Part shown: piece by piece, positions 16,477 to 25,198 of the stretch
Layout: every line of letters begins with the position of its first letter
How positions within the stretch are numbered: the stretch's first letter is position 1
Assembly: GCA_000799755.1 (NCBI GenBank)
Contig: JUHI01000001.1
Location: forward strand, 1,302,001-1,366,000
Direction of reading: 5' to 3'
DNA length: 64,000 nt
Source of the DNA: Martinezella tropici
GTDB lineage: Bacteria; Pseudomonadota; Alphaproteobacteria; Rhizobiales; Rhizobiaceae
Made by a program: the position numbers and the translations under genes
Notes under the pieces: generated by a model
The model's input: only the letters and a program-made list of their open reading frames with translations
What the model was told of the DNA's origin: nothing
Database searches by the model: none

Positions 16477-17100
16477 TTGAACGGGAATGAGGCCAACTCG
16501 CCGGCGCGCTACCATCATGGCGATCTGCGCAATGCCTTGCTCGAGGCGGGCCGCGGCCTGCTCGAAGAGGGCGGGCCGACCGCGCTCAGCATTCGTGAAA
16601 TCGCGCGTCGCGTCGGCGTTTCCGCACCGGCCGCTTATCATCATTTTTCCGGGCTGGACGAGATTGCCGTGGCGCTGGCCGAACGTGGCTTCGCCGAATT
16701 GGCCGACAGCCTGCAGGCTGCGCCCAGCAACGCCAAGGGGCAGTTGGCGCCTGCAGGCATGGCCTATGTTGCCTTTGCCCGCCAAAATCCGGGGCTTTAT
16801 CGGCTGATGTTCGGCGAAGGCTTCCATACCGCCTTTGCTGGCCATGACGGAATACGCACCCTGCGCCTGGCCGCATATGAGGTTATCAAATCGGGCCTGT
16901 CGAAACGCATGCAGGCCGACGAGGTCGATACGGCGGCACTGTTTCTCTGGTCCTTGACCCATGGTCTGGCACTGCTGATGATCGACGGTCAGTTCGATGC
17001 CGGCACCGACCCCGAAAAGCTTGTCGCCTCAGTCCTGCGGCTCTCCGGCAAGGGGCTTCCGACCTCGGCGGAACCCGGCGGAGATATGCGACGGCTCTAG
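16477..17100 (+). CDS. TetR-family regulator with WHG-type C-terminal domain
   Basis: This 207-residue protein has an N-terminal TetR helix-turn-helix (YHHGDLRNALLEAGRGLLEE, then SIREIARRVGVSAPAAYHHF). The C-terminal part includes FARQNPGLYRLMFGEGF, typical of the WHG domain. The start is TTG, chosen because GGAG lies eight bases upstream and no in-frame ATG gives the full HTH. It probably represses the divergent membrane-protein gene and itself through the 16444-16464 palindrome; the inducer is unknown. Confidence 0.85.
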   Translation: MNGNEANSPARYHHGDLRNALLEAGRGLLEEGGPTALSIREIARRVGVSAPAAYHHFSGLDEIAVALAERGFAELADSLQAAPSNAKGQLAPAGMAYVAFARQNPGLYRLMFGEGFHTAFAGHDGIRTLRLAAYEVIKSGLSKRMQADEVDTAALFLWSLTHGLALLMIDGQFDAGTDPEKLVASVLRLSGKGLPTSAEPGGDMRRL

Positions 17101-17193
17101 GATTGCAATGCCCCATTTGATATGGCGTCGCGCACCGATTGCACGGAATGATAGCAAAATCTCACCTCCCAACAGCAAGCAAAGTCGAACAAC

Positions 17194-17568
17194 ATGTATA
17201 AGGTCCAAGACATCTCCGGCCACAAGCTCGTCATCGGTGATGAGAGCGGTCCAATTCTGGCGGGCGAAGGGGACGTGAACGACTGGATCAGCGCGGCATG
17301 GGATGCTGAAGCGAGGTTCGTCGTCGTTCCGATCTCACGCCTGAACGCGGAATTCTTTCAGCTCTCGACCCGCATCGCCGGTGCAATCATCCAGAAATTC
17401 GTCAATTACCGCGCCCAACTCGTCATTCTCGGCGATATCTCGCAATGGGTCGCGGGCAGCAATGCCCTGCGCGATTTCGTCTATGAATCCAATAAGGGGC
17501 GCGAGGTCTGGTTCCTGCCTGATATCGATGCACTCGCGCAGCGCCTGCAGCAAAGCCCTCAAAACTAG
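17194..17568 (+). CDS. DUF4180 protein
   Basis: This 124-residue protein matches the DUF4180 family in length and sequence features (EGDVNDWISAAWDAEARFVV, RIAGAIIQKFVNYRAQLVIL, NALRDFVYESNKGREVWFLP). The fold resembles a STAS or Rossmann-like single domain; function is not established. It lies 93 bp after the TetR gene and 17 bp before a GNAT gene on the same strand, so the three could form a transcription unit. Confidence 0.8.
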   Translation: MYKVQDISGHKLVIGDESGPILAGEGDVNDWISAAWDAEARFVVVPISRLNAEFFQLSTRIAGAIIQKFVNYRAQLVILGDISQWVAGSNALRDFVYESNKGREVWFLPDIDALAQRLQQSPQN

Positions 17569-17585
17569 ATCGAAGGTCTATCTTC

Positions 17586-18137
17586 ATGGAACCGACGCTT
17601 TCTCCGCCGCGACTGGAAACCGAACGGCTTGTCCTGACGGGGCATGGGCTCGATGACTTCGAGCCGCTCGCCGGCATGTGGAGCGATCCCCTGGTCGTCA
17701 AGCATATTTTCGGCGATGTCGTCTCCACCTCGAGAGAGTCGTGGATGCGGATGCTATCCTATCGTGGACTCTGGCCGCTGCTCGGCCATGGCTACTGGGC
17801 AGTCCGCGAGAAATCATCCGCCCGCTATATCGGCGATCTCGGCTTTGCGGACTTTCATCGGAACATGGAGCCGCCGATCCGGGGCATTCCCGAAGCCGGC
17901 TGGGCGTTGGCCGCGTGGGCGCACGGCAAGGGCTTTGCCACGGAAGCGCTGGCAGCCGCCGTCACCTGGCTCGACAGGCAGCCGCGATTTGACCGCAGCG
18001 TCTGCCTGATCTCTCCCGATAATGCAGCCTCGATCCGTGTTGCCGAAAAAGCGGGCTATTGCGATCCGAAGCCGATGCGCCTGAACGACAAGGCGACGCT
18101 GCTGTTTTCCCGCGCCCGTCACGCACCGGAAAAATAG
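17586..18137 (+). CDS. GNAT acetyltransferase (RimJ/RimL type)
   Basis: This 183-residue GCN5-related N-acetyltransferase begins with the RimJ-like LETERLVLTG (residues 10-19). AWAHGKGFATEALAAAVTWL carries the acetyl-CoA pyrophosphate-binding G-K-G-F-A motif and NAASIRVAEKAGY is the C-terminal signature. The substrate may be a ribosomal protein N-terminus or a small molecule. Co-directional with and 17 bp after the DUF4180 gene. Confidence 0.85.
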   Translation: MEPTLSPPRLETERLVLTGHGLDDFEPLAGMWSDPLVVKHIFGDVVSTSRESWMRMLSYRGLWPLLGHGYWAVREKSSARYIGDLGFADFHRNMEPPIRGIPEAGWALAAWAHGKGFATEALAAAVTWLDRQPRFDRSVCLISPDNAASIRVAEKAGYCDPKPMRLNDKATLLFSRARHAPEK

Positions 18138-18276
18138 GGCGAGCGGCCGAAGCCTCCCGCCCTGCTTCATTGCCTGGAGCAGTTCCGCTTTTCTTCGAAT
18201 CGCGAAACCACTCTATCCTCTTGTTTCTTGACGCATTTCGCGCGGAAAACCGCTGCGCAGCTTTCCTGGAGACGCT

Positions 18277-18840
18277 TTAAAACGCCAGCGACTGCTGCAC
18301 CGGCTTCGGCGGCGCCAGCTGGACGCCTTCCAGCTCCAGCATCCGGGCCTTGGAATTCGAGCCACCGGGCGCCGAAAAACCACCGATCTTGCCGCCCGCC
18401 GCCAGAACGCGGTGGCAGGGGATGATCAGCGCCACGGGATTCCTAGCCATGGCCTGCCCGACATCGCGGGCGGCTTCCGGCCCGGCGCCAAGCTGCTTTG
18501 CCAATGTTCCGTAGGTTGTCGTGTGGCCCCAGCCGACCTGTCGGGCGGCATCGTAGATCTGCTTGAAGAAGGCATCCTGCTCGCCGAGGTCGAGCGTCAC
18601 GTCGGAAAAGTCGATCGCCTCGCCTGCGAAGTAACGCTTCACCCGGGCGACGACTTCCGCGACCTCCGGCGTCGGCGCGCCGGGCTGCGCAGACGGCAAG
18701 CGGCGCAGAAGCAGGCGCTCGGTCGCGCCTGCGTCCTTTGTCGGCAATTGAAAGCGCAGAACGCCGGCGTCGCTCCAGGCGATGCCGCAGAAGCCACCGG
18801 CGGTCTCGAAGATCAGATAATTCTGCCTTGTCTCATTCAT
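18277..18840 (-). CDS. ogt: Methylated-DNA--protein-cysteine methyltransferase
   Basis: This 187-residue suicidal repair enzyme transfers the O6-alkyl group from guanine to its own cysteine. The active-site motif IPCHRV (Cys about 148) lies in PVALIIPCHRVLAAGGKIGG; GWGHTTTYGTLAKQLG is the DNA-binding helix region. The N-terminal Ogt-like domain is present. The frame stays open 56 codons upstream, but GGGAGC six bases before ATG and family length support this start. Confidence 0.9.
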   Translation of the reverse strand: MNETRQNYLIFETAGGFCGIAWSDAGVLRFQLPTKDAGATERLLLRRLPSAQPGAPTPEVAEVVARVKRYFAGEAIDFSDVTLDLGEQDAFFKQIYDAARQVGWGHTTTYGTLAKQLGAGPEAARDVGQAMARNPVALIIPCHRVLAAGGKIGGFSAPGGSNSKARMLELEGVQLAPPKPVQQSLAF

Positions 18841-18979
18841 GACGAAGCTCCCGTGTTTCCACTTGCCATGAAAATCGTCCTCGGAAGCAGCGAATTCAAC
18901 CCGTTTCTTGCGAAGAACGGGATTTGACAACCGTTTTGACGCCGCCGGAACCGTGCCGGTACCGCCGAGCGAGTTGATA

Positions 18980-19117
18980 TCAATATCCGCCGCCGGCCGG
19001 AGGAGCATTCTGCGTCATGCCGCCACCGGAGTTGCGCTCGCCCGAGGTGGAGCAAGAAGCGATGCCAAGGCCGATGAGAGCGAGAACAATGGCGACAAGG
19101 GCTGATCTGGAAAACAT
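18980..19117 (-). CDS. Small lipoprotein, 45 residues
   Basis: A short gene upstream of ogt: M-F-S-R start, hydrophobic ALVAIVLALIGLGIASC, then a polar Ser/Gly/Asn-rich tail ending PPAGGGY. IASC is a good lipobox with Cys at residue 22, so the mature peptide would be a 24-residue lipid-anchored chain. A GGGAATAG element lies upstream of the ATG. Such mini-lipoproteins (entericidin-like in size) are common in rhizobia; function unknown. It would be transcribed toward ogt, ending 139 bp before it. Confidence 0.6.
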   Translation of the reverse strand: MFSRSALVAIVLALIGLGIASCSTSGERNSGGGMTQNAPPAGGGY

Positions 19118-19327
19118 GGCTGCTATTCCCGTTGACGAGGATGGGCGCGAAGACCCGGACCTTGAATGAACACATCAGGCTGCCCCTTTATTCGATCGCT
19201 GTTTAAATGAGACGCTCCATCAATCCGCCATATGTTCTCATTTTGTTCTTGAATTAGCAACTGCTGTATCCTATGAATCCGCGGTCGAACAAGGAGGAGG
19301 CAAGGCGCTGGGCTTTGAGGCAATCCC

Positions 19328-19957
19328 ATGAGGAATAAGAGGCAACATAATGGGCAGCTCTCGCTCTATCTGAACGGCGGCCCGCGCAGCCGGATACTCC
19401 CTCCGGCCGATCACGGGCCATTCAGCGAACTATATTTTGCGGTCCTTCCCGACGAGGAAAGTGCCGCCCGGAGCCATGAACTCGCGGGCAACTTCCATCG
19501 GCAGTACCGTTCCTTCGCGAAGCCGCGAAGAGCCGACCTTCTCCATGTGACGCTCTATGCGATCGGTTCGTTTCGCAACTTGCCGGAGGAGACGGCATTT
19601 GCGGCGATGGAGGCTGCGTCGCGGGTCAGGAAGCCATCCTGTCCCGTGGTTTTCGATGAGGTCGTCAGCTTCGGCAATGGCGACAATCGCCCGCTCGTCC
19701 TTTGGAACAGGAACGGCAACGCCGAACTGAAGGCGATCTATCGGGAACTGGTCGATGCCATGCGGCTCACGGGCATTGCGCCGCCAAAGGAAAGGCCGGT
19801 TGAGCCGCATATGACGCTGCTCTATCGGGGGCAAAGCGTTCCGGACATCAGGCTTGAGAAACCGGTGAGCTGGACAGCGAGAGACTTCGTGCTCATCAAC
19901 AGCCTGCAGGGTGAAGCAACCCACGAGCACCTTGGCTATTGGATCTTGCGCGACTGA
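19328..19957 (+). CDS. 2'-5' RNA ligase family protein (2H phosphoesterase)
   Basis: This 209-residue LigT/2H-superfamily protein carries the two H-x-T motifs LHVTLYAIG (about residue 77) and PHMTLLYRG (about residue 161) that define the active site. Enzymes of this fold open 2',3'-cyclic phosphates or act as cyclic phosphodiesterases; the in vivo RNA target is unknown. Convergent with the SulP gene (9 bp between stop codons). Confidence 0.85.
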   Translation: MRNKRQHNGQLSLYLNGGPRSRILPPADHGPFSELYFAVLPDEESAARSHELAGNFHRQYRSFAKPRRADLLHVTLYAIGSFRNLPEETAFAAMEAASRVRKPSCPVVFDEVVSFGNGDNRPLVLWNRNGNAELKAIYRELVDAMRLTGIAPPKERPVEPHMTLLYRGQSVPDIRLEKPVSWTARDFVLINSLQGEATHEHLGYWILRD

Positions 19958-19966
19958 GCAGGCCGC

Positions 19967-21607
19967 TCAAACCTTCGGCTTATTGTCATCCGCCATCACC
20001 GCCGTCACGGCATCATCGACGCTGAAGCTGCAGCGGCTGCCGACATCGGCAACGCCGGCGACGGTCATAAGATCGCGAACGCGGTCATGCACGCGTGCAA
20101 ACTGGACGTGGAGACCGGCCCGCTGCATGGCGCTGTCGAACTCCATCAAGGCGTCCATGGCCGTGCTGTCGATATCCGAGCTCTCTTCCAGGCTGAGGAT
20201 GATCGCCTGCAGCCCGACTTCGCCACGGCTGCCCGACATTATCTCGCCGAAGATCGTATCTGCATTGCCGAAGAACAGGGTTTCGCCGGGACGCCAGATG
20301 GCAATGCCCGGCATCTCCGACGCATCGCCGTGGCGGCTGACATCAACGAAATTGTGGCTGTCACCAAGCCGCCCGAGGCGGGCGACATAGGGCGAGGCCA
20401 GACGATGCATCATGGCGGCAAGCGAGAGCGCGATCGCCAGCAACATACCGTTGAGCACGCCGAAAGCCAGTACGCCGATGGCAGCCCCGAGCGCCACATA
20501 GAAATCGCGGTGGAGACGGCGCAGGCGAAGGATCGGACTCGGATCGAGCGCATGGGTCAGCGCTGCGATGACGACGGCGGCCAGCACCGGCTCCGGCAGC
20601 AGCGCCACAAGCGACCCGGCACAGGCGATCAGGATCGCAAGGCCGATGGCGGCGAAAACGGTGGTCGCCCGTGTCTTCGCACCAGCTGCTTCGCTGGCAA
20701 AGCCGGCGGAAAAGCCCGCGCCGACCGGCATGCCCTGCACCACGGCGCTGGCGATATTGGCCGCACCCAGCGCGCCAAGCTCGCGATTGACCTCCAGCGT
20801 CTCGCCATAGCGCAGCGCCAGGGCCCGCATAGTGCCCCAGGACTCGGCAAAGAGGATGAGGACGAGCGGCACGGTGAACTGCACGAGCCGCGAATAGGCG
20901 GTCCAGTCGGCATCCGGCAGCGACGGCCATTGCGGCAGGATCTCGATGGGGCCGACCAGCTTGACGCCGTGGCCCTGCAGGCCGAACAGGTAGGAGGCAA
21001 AAATCCCGGCGACAAGCACCAGGAATGCGCCGGGGATGCCCGGCAATCGCTTCAGCAGCAACAATGCCGCCAGCGCAACGATGCCGACGGCAACGCTGAT
21101 CGGATTCCATTGGAGAACCGCACCGAACAGAGATGCCGCATAGGTCAGGATGTTCGAGCCCTGCGCATTGACGCCGACAAGGATCGGCAACTGATGCAGG
21201 ATGATGGTGATGGCCAACCCCAGCGCGAAACCGCGCAGCACCGGCCGCGAGATGAAGCCGGTAATGCCGCCGAGACGCAATGCGCCGGCAACAACGAAGA
21301 GAATGCCGGCGAGCGCCACGGCAACCGTCGCAAGACCGGCCTTGATCGTGGCGTCGCCCGGCACCACGGCCAAGGTCGCGGCGAGAATGGCGGCCGAAGA
21401 AGATGTAGGGGAGACGATGGCGAAACGGCTGCGGCCGAAGATGGCATAGACGAGGCATCCGGCAATGCCGGCAAGGATCGCCCGGTGCGGCGGCAGCCCG
21501 GCAATGCCGGCGTAAGCGACCGCTTCCGGCAGCATCAGCCCGGCAACAGATATGCCCGCGACCAGATCCGCCCTGTCCACCACGAACCAACTGCTCAGCT
21601 TCGTCAT
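19967..21607 (-). CDS. SulP-family anion transporter with STAS domain
   Basis: This 546-residue inner-membrane protein has about 11 hydrophobic segments in the SulP pattern, opening with AGISVAGLMLPEAVAYAGIA (the conserved Pro/Ala-rich first helices). A cytoplasmic STAS domain occupies about residues 420-540 (ILSLEESSDIDSTAMDALME, with the STAS phosphorylation-type loop). It likely imports sulfate or another anion, coupled to protons or sodium. No sulfate-assimilation genes are nearby, so the substrate is open. Confidence 0.88.
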   Translation of the reverse strand: MTKLSSWFVVDRADLVAGISVAGLMLPEAVAYAGIAGLPPHRAILAGIAGCLVYAIFGRSRFAIVSPTSSSAAILAATLAVVPGDATIKAGLATVAVALAGILFVVAGALRLGGITGFISRPVLRGFALGLAITIILHQLPILVGVNAQGSNILTYAASLFGAVLQWNPISVAVGIVALAALLLLKRLPGIPGAFLVLVAGIFASYLFGLQGHGVKLVGPIEILPQWPSLPDADWTAYSRLVQFTVPLVLILFAESWGTMRALALRYGETLEVNRELGALGAANIASAVVQGMPVGAGFSAGFASEAAGAKTRATTVFAAIGLAILIACAGSLVALLPEPVLAAVVIAALTHALDPSPILRLRRLHRDFYVALGAAIGVLAFGVLNGMLLAIALSLAAMMHRLASPYVARLGRLGDSHNFVDVSRHGDASEMPGIAIWRPGETLFFGNADTIFGEIMSGSRGEVGLQAIILSLEESSDIDSTAMDALMEFDSAMQRAGLHVQFARVHDRVRDLMTVAGVADVGSRCSFSVDDAVTAVMADDNKPKV

Positions 21608-21695
21608 CGATCACCGACCGTAAGTGTGGCCCATCCATTTATGGATAGAGATTCGCCGCCGGGCTGCAACAAGAAAATGTGACCGGGGAATTGCC

Positions 21696-22577
21696 TTACG
21701 CCACCGTGCCCACGTCGTCCCGGATAGGGCAGCTTTGCGCGATGACATCGCAGACGAAATCCATGACGGCGCGGACGGCCGGCGAGCGACGCAGATCCGG
21801 ATAGGTCATCAGCCAAAGATCCCGCGTCGGCGGCGGCACCGCAGCCGGAAGGCGCGTCAAGGCAGGCTCTCTATCCCCGAGGAAGGTCGGAAGCACGAGG
21901 ACGCCGATACCCGCCCGCGCGGCTTCCAGCTGCCCGAATATATCGGCGGCGCGGAATACGATCGGCCGGCCGGCCAGCAGACTGCGCAGCCAGGTCTCGC
22001 GCGTCAGATGTTCAAGGGCTGCATCATAGCCGATGAAGACCCAGTCTTCCTCCGGCATCTCAGCGATGGACGGGACGGCGTAGAGACCGAAGCGCATCAC
22101 GCCAATGCGCCGGACCAGCAGATCGCTCTCCTCCGGCCGCGTCGTTCTCACAGCGATATCCGTCTCGCCATGATCGACCGCGGCCCGACGCGAGACGCCG
22201 GCGACGGTCAAGGTGATATCGGGATGGTCGATGCGAAACAGAGCCGCCTTCGGAGCGAGAAGATGAACGGCGATCGATGGCGGCGCGCTGATCTTGACTG
22301 CGGCGGAGAGCCCGGCGACGGCGCTTTTCGAATAGCGTCTGATCGCCTCGACATTTTCATCGATGCGCCCCACCAGTTCGGCAATCGCGCGGCCGTCCGC
22401 CGTCAGCGGTGAGGTACGCGGCCGCCTGTCGATGAGGCGCAAATCGAGCGAGCGTTCCAGCGAGGCAATGCGCCTGCCGACCGTTGCGTGATCGACGCCG
22501 AGCTCCCGCGCGGCCGCGGACAGCGAACCGGTTCGGGCGAGCGCGGCAAAGTGAAGAAGGTCCTGCCAATCGATCAT
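21696..22577 (-). CDS. LysR-family regulator
   Basis: This 293-residue protein starts MIDWQDLLHFAALARTGSLS with the LysR winged HTH over residues 1-60 (AARELGVDHATVGRRIASLE). The effector domain follows and includes VRTTRPEESDLLVRRIG. The frame extends upstream to 22778, but LysR family length favours MIDW. Its start codon is overlapped by a perfect 22-bp palindrome with no room for a Shine-Dalgarno, so it may be leaderless or start at 22610. It diverges from a quinone reductase gene, its likely target. Confidence 0.85.
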   Translation of the reverse strand: MIDWQDLLHFAALARTGSLSAAARELGVDHATVGRRIASLERSLDLRLIDRRPRTSPLTADGRAIAELVGRIDENVEAIRRYSKSAVAGLSAAVKISAPPSIAVHLLAPKAALFRIDHPDITLTVAGVSRRAAVDHGETDIAVRTTRPEESDLLVRRIGVMRFGLYAVPSIAEMPEEDWVFIGYDAALEHLTRETWLRSLLAGRPIVFRAADIFGQLEAARAGIGVLVLPTFLGDREPALTRLPAAVPPPTRDLWLMTYPDLRRSPAVRAVMDFVCDVIAQSCPIRDDVGTVA

Positions 22578-22597
22578 CTGTGCATTATTGCACAGAT
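22576..22597. promoter_or_regulatory. LysR-type operator at the lysR/qor divergent region
   Basis: Perfect inverted repeat, arms ATCTGTGCA and TGCACAGAT around TTAT. It contains the T-N11-A pattern of LysR boxes. It overlaps the first bases of the LysR start codon and ends 71 bp before the reductase start. It is probably the autoregulatory site. Confidence 0.55.
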
Positions 22598-22668
22598 ATG
22601 GTGAGTTCATACCGAATTTATTCAAGCCGGCGTTTATGGTCAAAGATCTCCTGAAAGGAGACTTCTCA

Positions 22669-23643
22669 ATGCCACTAGCGATTGCCATTACCGGCCCCGG
22701 CGGACCAGAGGCCATGAAGGCCGTGGAGCTGCCGGCCATCGACCCCGGCCCCGGCCAGGCCCGCATCCGCCAGAGCATTTCCGGTGTGAATTTCGTCGAT
22801 ATCTATGTTCGCTCCGGGCTTTATCCGCTGCCGCCCGGCCAGAGCGTGCTCGGCTTCGAAGGCGCCGGCGTCATCGAAGCAATCGGCCCCGAAGTCGGGG
22901 GACTGAAGGTTGGCGATCGCGTTGCCTATATCGGCCATCCGCTCGGCAGCTATGCGGAGGTGCGTACATTATCGGCCGCGCGTCTGGTGAAATTGCCCGA
23001 GGGCGTCAGCGAACGGGTTGCCGGAAGCACGATGCTGCGCGGGCTGACGGCCCAGATGGTGCTGCAAAAGGTCTACCCCTTGAAGGCAGGCGAATGGGTG
23101 CTGGTGCATGCCGGCGCGGGCGGTCTCGGCCAGCTCGTCACACGGCTTGCCAAGCGGATTGGTGCGAATGTCATCGCCACGGTCGGCTCCGAAGCCAAGG
23201 CCGGATTTGCCTACGAGGCCGGCGCGGACGTGGTTCTCCTGCACACATCCGAGGATTGGGTGGAGGAAGCCCGCCGCATCGCCGATCGCCGTGGCGTCCA
23301 CCTCGCCATCGACGGAATTGGCGGCAACATGCTGTCGCAGACGCTTGCCGCCGTGCGCCCTTTCGGCATGGTCGCAAGCCTCGGTCAGGCAGCAGGCCCC
23401 ATTCCGCCGATCCAGATCGAGGAACTGACCGCGCCGCGCGCGATCGGCCTGTCGCGCCCGAGCGTGCTGACCTACGCCAACGACCCCGAGCTCTACCGTC
23501 AAGGCACCACGGCGCTGATGGCGGCGCTGCAGGCAGGGCTGGTCAACCCGATCGGCGCCGAATATGCGCTCAAGGATGCAGCCCAGGCCCATGCCGACCT
23601 TGAGGCCGGCCGGACGACCGCCAGCGTTATCCTAACGATGTAA
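22669..23643 (+). CDS. qor: Quinone oxidoreductase (NADPH, zeta-crystallin-like MDR family)
   Basis: This 324-residue zinc-free medium-chain dehydrogenase has the quinone-binding N-terminal domain (GVNFVDIYVRSGLYPLPPGQ). The NADPH Rossmann motif is VHAGAGGLGQLVTRLAKRIG, followed by EEARRIADRRGVHLAIDGIG. It reduces quinones by one electron using NADPH. Upstream in-frame codons exist, but AAGGAG eight bases before this ATG decides the start. Probably controlled by the divergent LysR protein. Confidence 0.88.
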   Translation: MPLAIAITGPGGPEAMKAVELPAIDPGPGQARIRQSISGVNFVDIYVRSGLYPLPPGQSVLGFEGAGVIEAIGPEVGGLKVGDRVAYIGHPLGSYAEVRTLSAARLVKLPEGVSERVAGSTMLRGLTAQMVLQKVYPLKAGEWVLVHAGAGGLGQLVTRLAKRIGANVIATVGSEAKAGFAYEAGADVVLLHTSEDWVEEARRIADRRGVHLAIDGIGGNMLSQTLAAVRPFGMVASLGQAAGPIPPIQIEELTAPRAIGLSRPSVLTYANDPELYRQGTTALMAALQAGLVNPIGAEYALKDAAQAHADLEAGRTTASVILTM

Positions 23644-23732
23644 GGCATCTGAAGCGGAGCCTGGCAGCGGGCTCCGCTGCCGCGAGCCGCAATTTCCGCC
23701 GACGCACACTCAATTCATCCCGTCAATGACTT

Positions 23733-23749
23733 TTGCTGCAAGGCAGCAA
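23733..23749. repeat. Short perfect inverted repeat between qor and the MFS gene
   Basis: TTGCTGC and GCAGCAA flank AAG. The stem is 7 bp and not followed by a clear T-run on the plus strand, so either a weak qor terminator or an operator for the MFS gene downstream. A TTGACC hexamer starts 5 bp after it (23754-23759). Confidence 0.35.
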
Positions 23750-23901
23750 TTCGTTGACCTCGCCCGCTATTCCCTGATACCTCTTTTAGAGGCGACGCAC
23801 GGCCTTTGGCCGCCGCCGCCATCGCTACCCGATACGAGCAACCCCGATCTTTCGTGGCCAACAGCATGGACACCGCTGCCGGTGCCCGCAGGCGATATCC
23901 C

Positions 23902-25083
23902 GTGAACACTGCCTCTGAGACCCTCCGGTCCACTTCGACCCTGTCCCTCATCTCAATTGTCGCGCTGACATTCTTCGGCTACCTCGCCATCGGCCTGCCG
24001 CTTGCGGTACTGCCGACCTATGTCGACAGCGGCCTCGGCTTCGGCGTCGTCTGGGCGGGTATCGCCGTCAGCGTGCAATATGTGGCAACGATCGTCAGCC
24101 GCGCCCATGTCGGTCGGCTCTGCGATCAATACGGGCCGCGCCGCTCGGTCTTTCTTGGCTTCCTTGCCTATGGTCTGTCAGGCGCCCTGACGATCGCCTC
24201 CACGTTTACGATCCAGGTCCCCGCAGCAAGTCTTGCTCTCCTGCTTGCAGGGCGGCTGGCGCTCGGTATCGGCGAGAGCTGGGTGAGCACAGCGGCAATC
24301 ACCTGGGCGATCGGCCTGATGGGATCGCGAGAGACCGTGCGCATCATCTCCTGGAACGGCATCGCCACCTACGGCGGCATCGCGCTTGCCGCTCCCTTCG
24401 GCGCCTGGCTGCAGGGGCAATACGGCTTCTTCGCCATCGGCGTCGTCACCATCATCCTTGCGGTTGCCGGCTTCATGCTGGCGCAAACGCGCCCACCCGT
24501 GCCCGGCGTGAAGGAAAAGGGCATCGGCACCGGCCAGGTGCTGAGTCGCGTCGCGCCCTTCGGTATCGCGCTGGCCCTTGCCTCCAGCGGCTTCGGCGTG
24601 GTCATGGCCTTCGTCGCTCTGTTTTTCCATAGCCGCGGCTGGGACGGCGCCTCGTTCGCCCTGAGTGCTTTCGGCCTTGCCTTCATGGGCGTGCGCCTGG
24701 GTCTTGCGCAGGCAGTCGCCCGCTTCGGTGGCCTGCCGCTGGTGCGCATTTCGCTCGTTGTCGAGATTATCGGTCTGGCAGCACTAGCCTTTGCGCCCTC
24801 CCCGACAGTTGCCATCATCGGCGCGGCCCTGGCCGGCGCCGGCTTTGCGCCCGTCTTCCCGGCACTCGGCAACGAAGCCATGGAGCGCATCCCGCCGCAA
24901 AACCGTGGCGTCGCGCTCGGGCTCTATTCGATATTTCTCGACGTGTCGCTTGGCTCGACCGGCCCGATCGCCGGCCTGTTTGCCGATCACCTCGGCTATG
25001 CTGCACCGTTTTCTTTCGGTGTCGGTGCGGTATTGCTCAGCCTTATCCTGAGCTTCTGCCTGCGCAGGAATCGCAGCCGCTAG
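23902..25083 (+). CDS. MFS transporter (arabinose-efflux/YhhS-like)
   Basis: A protein of about 393 residues with 12 predicted membrane segments. The MFS signature RAHVGRLCDQYGPRRSVFLG lies after helix 2, and ERIPPQNRGVALGLYSIFLD in the second half resembles the YhhS/YfcJ efflux group. The start is uncertain: GTG at 23902 gives the compact MNTASETLRSTSTLSL opening, ATG at 23866 or TTG at 23806 would add 12 or 32 residues with no helix. It likely exports a sugar or xenobiotic. Confidence 0.8.
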   Translation: MNTASETLRSTSTLSLISIVALTFFGYLAIGLPLAVLPTYVDSGLGFGVVWAGIAVSVQYVATIVSRAHVGRLCDQYGPRRSVFLGFLAYGLSGALTIASTFTIQVPAASLALLLAGRLALGIGESWVSTAAITWAIGLMGSRETVRIISWNGIATYGGIALAAPFGAWLQGQYGFFAIGVVTIILAVAGFMLAQTRPPVPGVKEKGIGTGQVLSRVAPFGIALALASSGFGVVMAFVALFFHSRGWDGASFALSAFGLAFMGVRLGLAQAVARFGGLPLVRISLVVEIIGLAALAFAPSPTVAIIGAALAGAGFAPVFPALGNEAMERIPPQNRGVALGLYSIFLDVSLGSTGPIAGLFADHLGYAAPFSFGVGAVLLSLILSFCLRRNRSR

Positions 25084-25198
25084 ACGCCGTTTAGGCTGCT
25101 CTTCGCAATTCGCATGTTGTCGTCAGGCGACAAATGGTTGCGGCCTGCAGCCAAGGCTTGATATGGGTCTCCGATTGTTATCAGCAGGAGGCTCGCCC

